From NCBI GenBank assembly GCA_030740765.1, contig JASLWR010000020.1, positions 1 to 54,979 of the forward strand: a stretch of DNA of 54,979 nt, given 5' to 3'. The notes beneath the pieces are model-generated. The model ran no database searches and was not told the DNA's origin. It saw nothing but the letters and a program-made list of their open reading frames with translations. Numbering within the stretch: the first letter of the stretch is position 1; the number at the start of each line of letters is the position of its first letter. Shown here one piece after another: positions 54,576-54,979 of this stretch. The position numbers and the translations under genes were made by a program. This DNA comes from Thermoplasmatota archaeon (lineage in GTDB: Archaea > Thermoplasmatota > Penumbrarchaeia > JASLWR01).

Positions 54576-54591
54576 AGACCATCGATGGTCT
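54576..54591. promoter_or_regulatory. Perfect 16-bp palindrome upstream of the last gene
   Basis: AGACCATCGATGGTCT is a perfect dyad about 48 bases before the start of the last gene and just after AT-rich TATA-like runs (54548-54560). Its size and place suit an operator for a dimeric repressor, or a short hairpin in the leader. Confidence 0.5.
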
Positions 54592-54638
54592 TCAAATAAC
54601 AAATATCCTGGTGACACTTTACATAGGAGCGTATGAGT

Positions 54639-54979
54639 ATGAAACGGTTTGAGGTATTTTTAATAATTCTAATTCTTATTGCGGGTAGTTACTCAGTAAT
54701 ATATTACCATGACCATGAGAACAGTAAGATTATAGACGATGGCGACATGGAATTCGAATCTAAGACCGTTCATGAGAAATTTCAGCGTCGAAGTAAGGAA
54801 TTAAGGATAGATCTTATAAGAAATCACCAAAAAATCTCAGATACTGTTGGTGGATTCATTGGTATACTTGACAATGTTGACTTTTTTGGTTGGTCGGTTT
54901 CAAACATCGGTGTAGATTCTGTTTATATCCAATATAAATTTGACGATGGTTCAGAACATAACGAGACCATGATAATCCT
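54639..54979 (+). CDS. N-terminal part of a membrane-anchored protein, cut by the window edge
   Basis: 113 residues are visible before the right edge. It begins with a membrane anchor or signal peptide (MKRFEVFLIILILIAGSYSV) and continues with a charged, partly helical ectodomain (HEKFQRRSKELRIDLIRNHQ) and then a beta-rich part. SD AGGAG lies nine bases before the ATG at 54639; an in-frame ATG at 54633 has only three bases of spacing. The family is not recognised. It may belong to the same broad group of small surface proteins as those at the left end. Codon use is more A+T-rich than gltX. Confidence 0.6.
   Translation, partial: MKRFEVFLIILILIAGSYSVIYYHDHENSKIIDDGDMEFESKTVHEKFQRRSKELRIDLIRNHQKISDTVGGFIGILDNVDFFGWSVSNIGVDSVYIQYKFDDGSEHNETMII

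Overview
The window looks like chromosome from an archaeon. I would place it in or near the Thermoplasmata, but that is inference from gene content, not from a marker tree. The archaeal signs are an archaeal-type glutamyl-tRNA synthetase, the KEOPS subunit Cgi121, endonuclease Q, an HdrC fragment, an archaeal TadA/TadC pair, TATA-type promoters with apparently leaderless genes, and Shine-Dalgarno (SD) sites of the GGTGAT/GGAGG type. No rRNA, tRNA, CRISPR array, phage module or conventional insertion sequence was found.

Layout. The left edge (1-5 kb) has a truncated hdrC, a GT4-type glycosyltransferase and two exported, membrane-anchored proteins. 5.3-9.7 kb holds a DUF47/PhoU-like protein, a three-gene unit (zinc finger/coiled coil, small membrane protein, MscS channel) and a protein joining a zinc finger to a C-terminal J domain. 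9.9-15.9 kb has a surface protein and a pilus/secretion operon (Cys-rich protein, TadA/FlaI-like ATPase, TadC/FlaJ-like membrane protein). 16-18.7 kb has a bacterial-type glutamate dehydrogenase with a terminator-like hairpin, and a zinc-dependent phospholipase C-like protein. 18.8-34.3 kb is dominated by very large surface proteins of about 1999, 1635 and 852 residues. Among them lie a DUF1016/YhcG nuclease-like gene, a small signal-peptide ORF and two copies of a dispersed hairpin-bearing repeat. 34.6-35.7 kb has a small unknown protein and Cgi121. 35.8-47.3 kb is a tandem array of three giant helical-repeat paralogues (1709, 644 and 1477 residues) separated by 3-nt gaps. 47.5-55 kb has endonuclease Q, a third copy of the dispersed repeat, a coiled-coil membrane protein coupled to a bactofilin-like gene, gltX, and a truncated membrane protein.

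How it may fit together. The region is rich in cell-envelope and cytoskeleton-like genes. The big surface proteins follow one plan: signal peptide, long beta-rich ectodomain, one membrane helix near the C-terminus, and in the two largest a cytoplasmic tail full of zinc-binding Cys pairs. The 1635-residue tail carries two copies of a compact eight-ligand finger (C-x2-C-x12-C-x-C-x4-H-x2-C-x6-C-x2-C). The same spacing recurs in the J-domain protein, and a looser version in the coiled-coil protein beside MscS. The helical-repeat array, the coiled-coil/bactofilin pair and the zinc-tailed surface proteins could form an envelope-to-cytoplasm scaffold; this is a hypothesis. The strongest candidates for something undescribed are this shared finger family, the three-gene helical-repeat array, and the dispersed repeat with a conserved hairpin.
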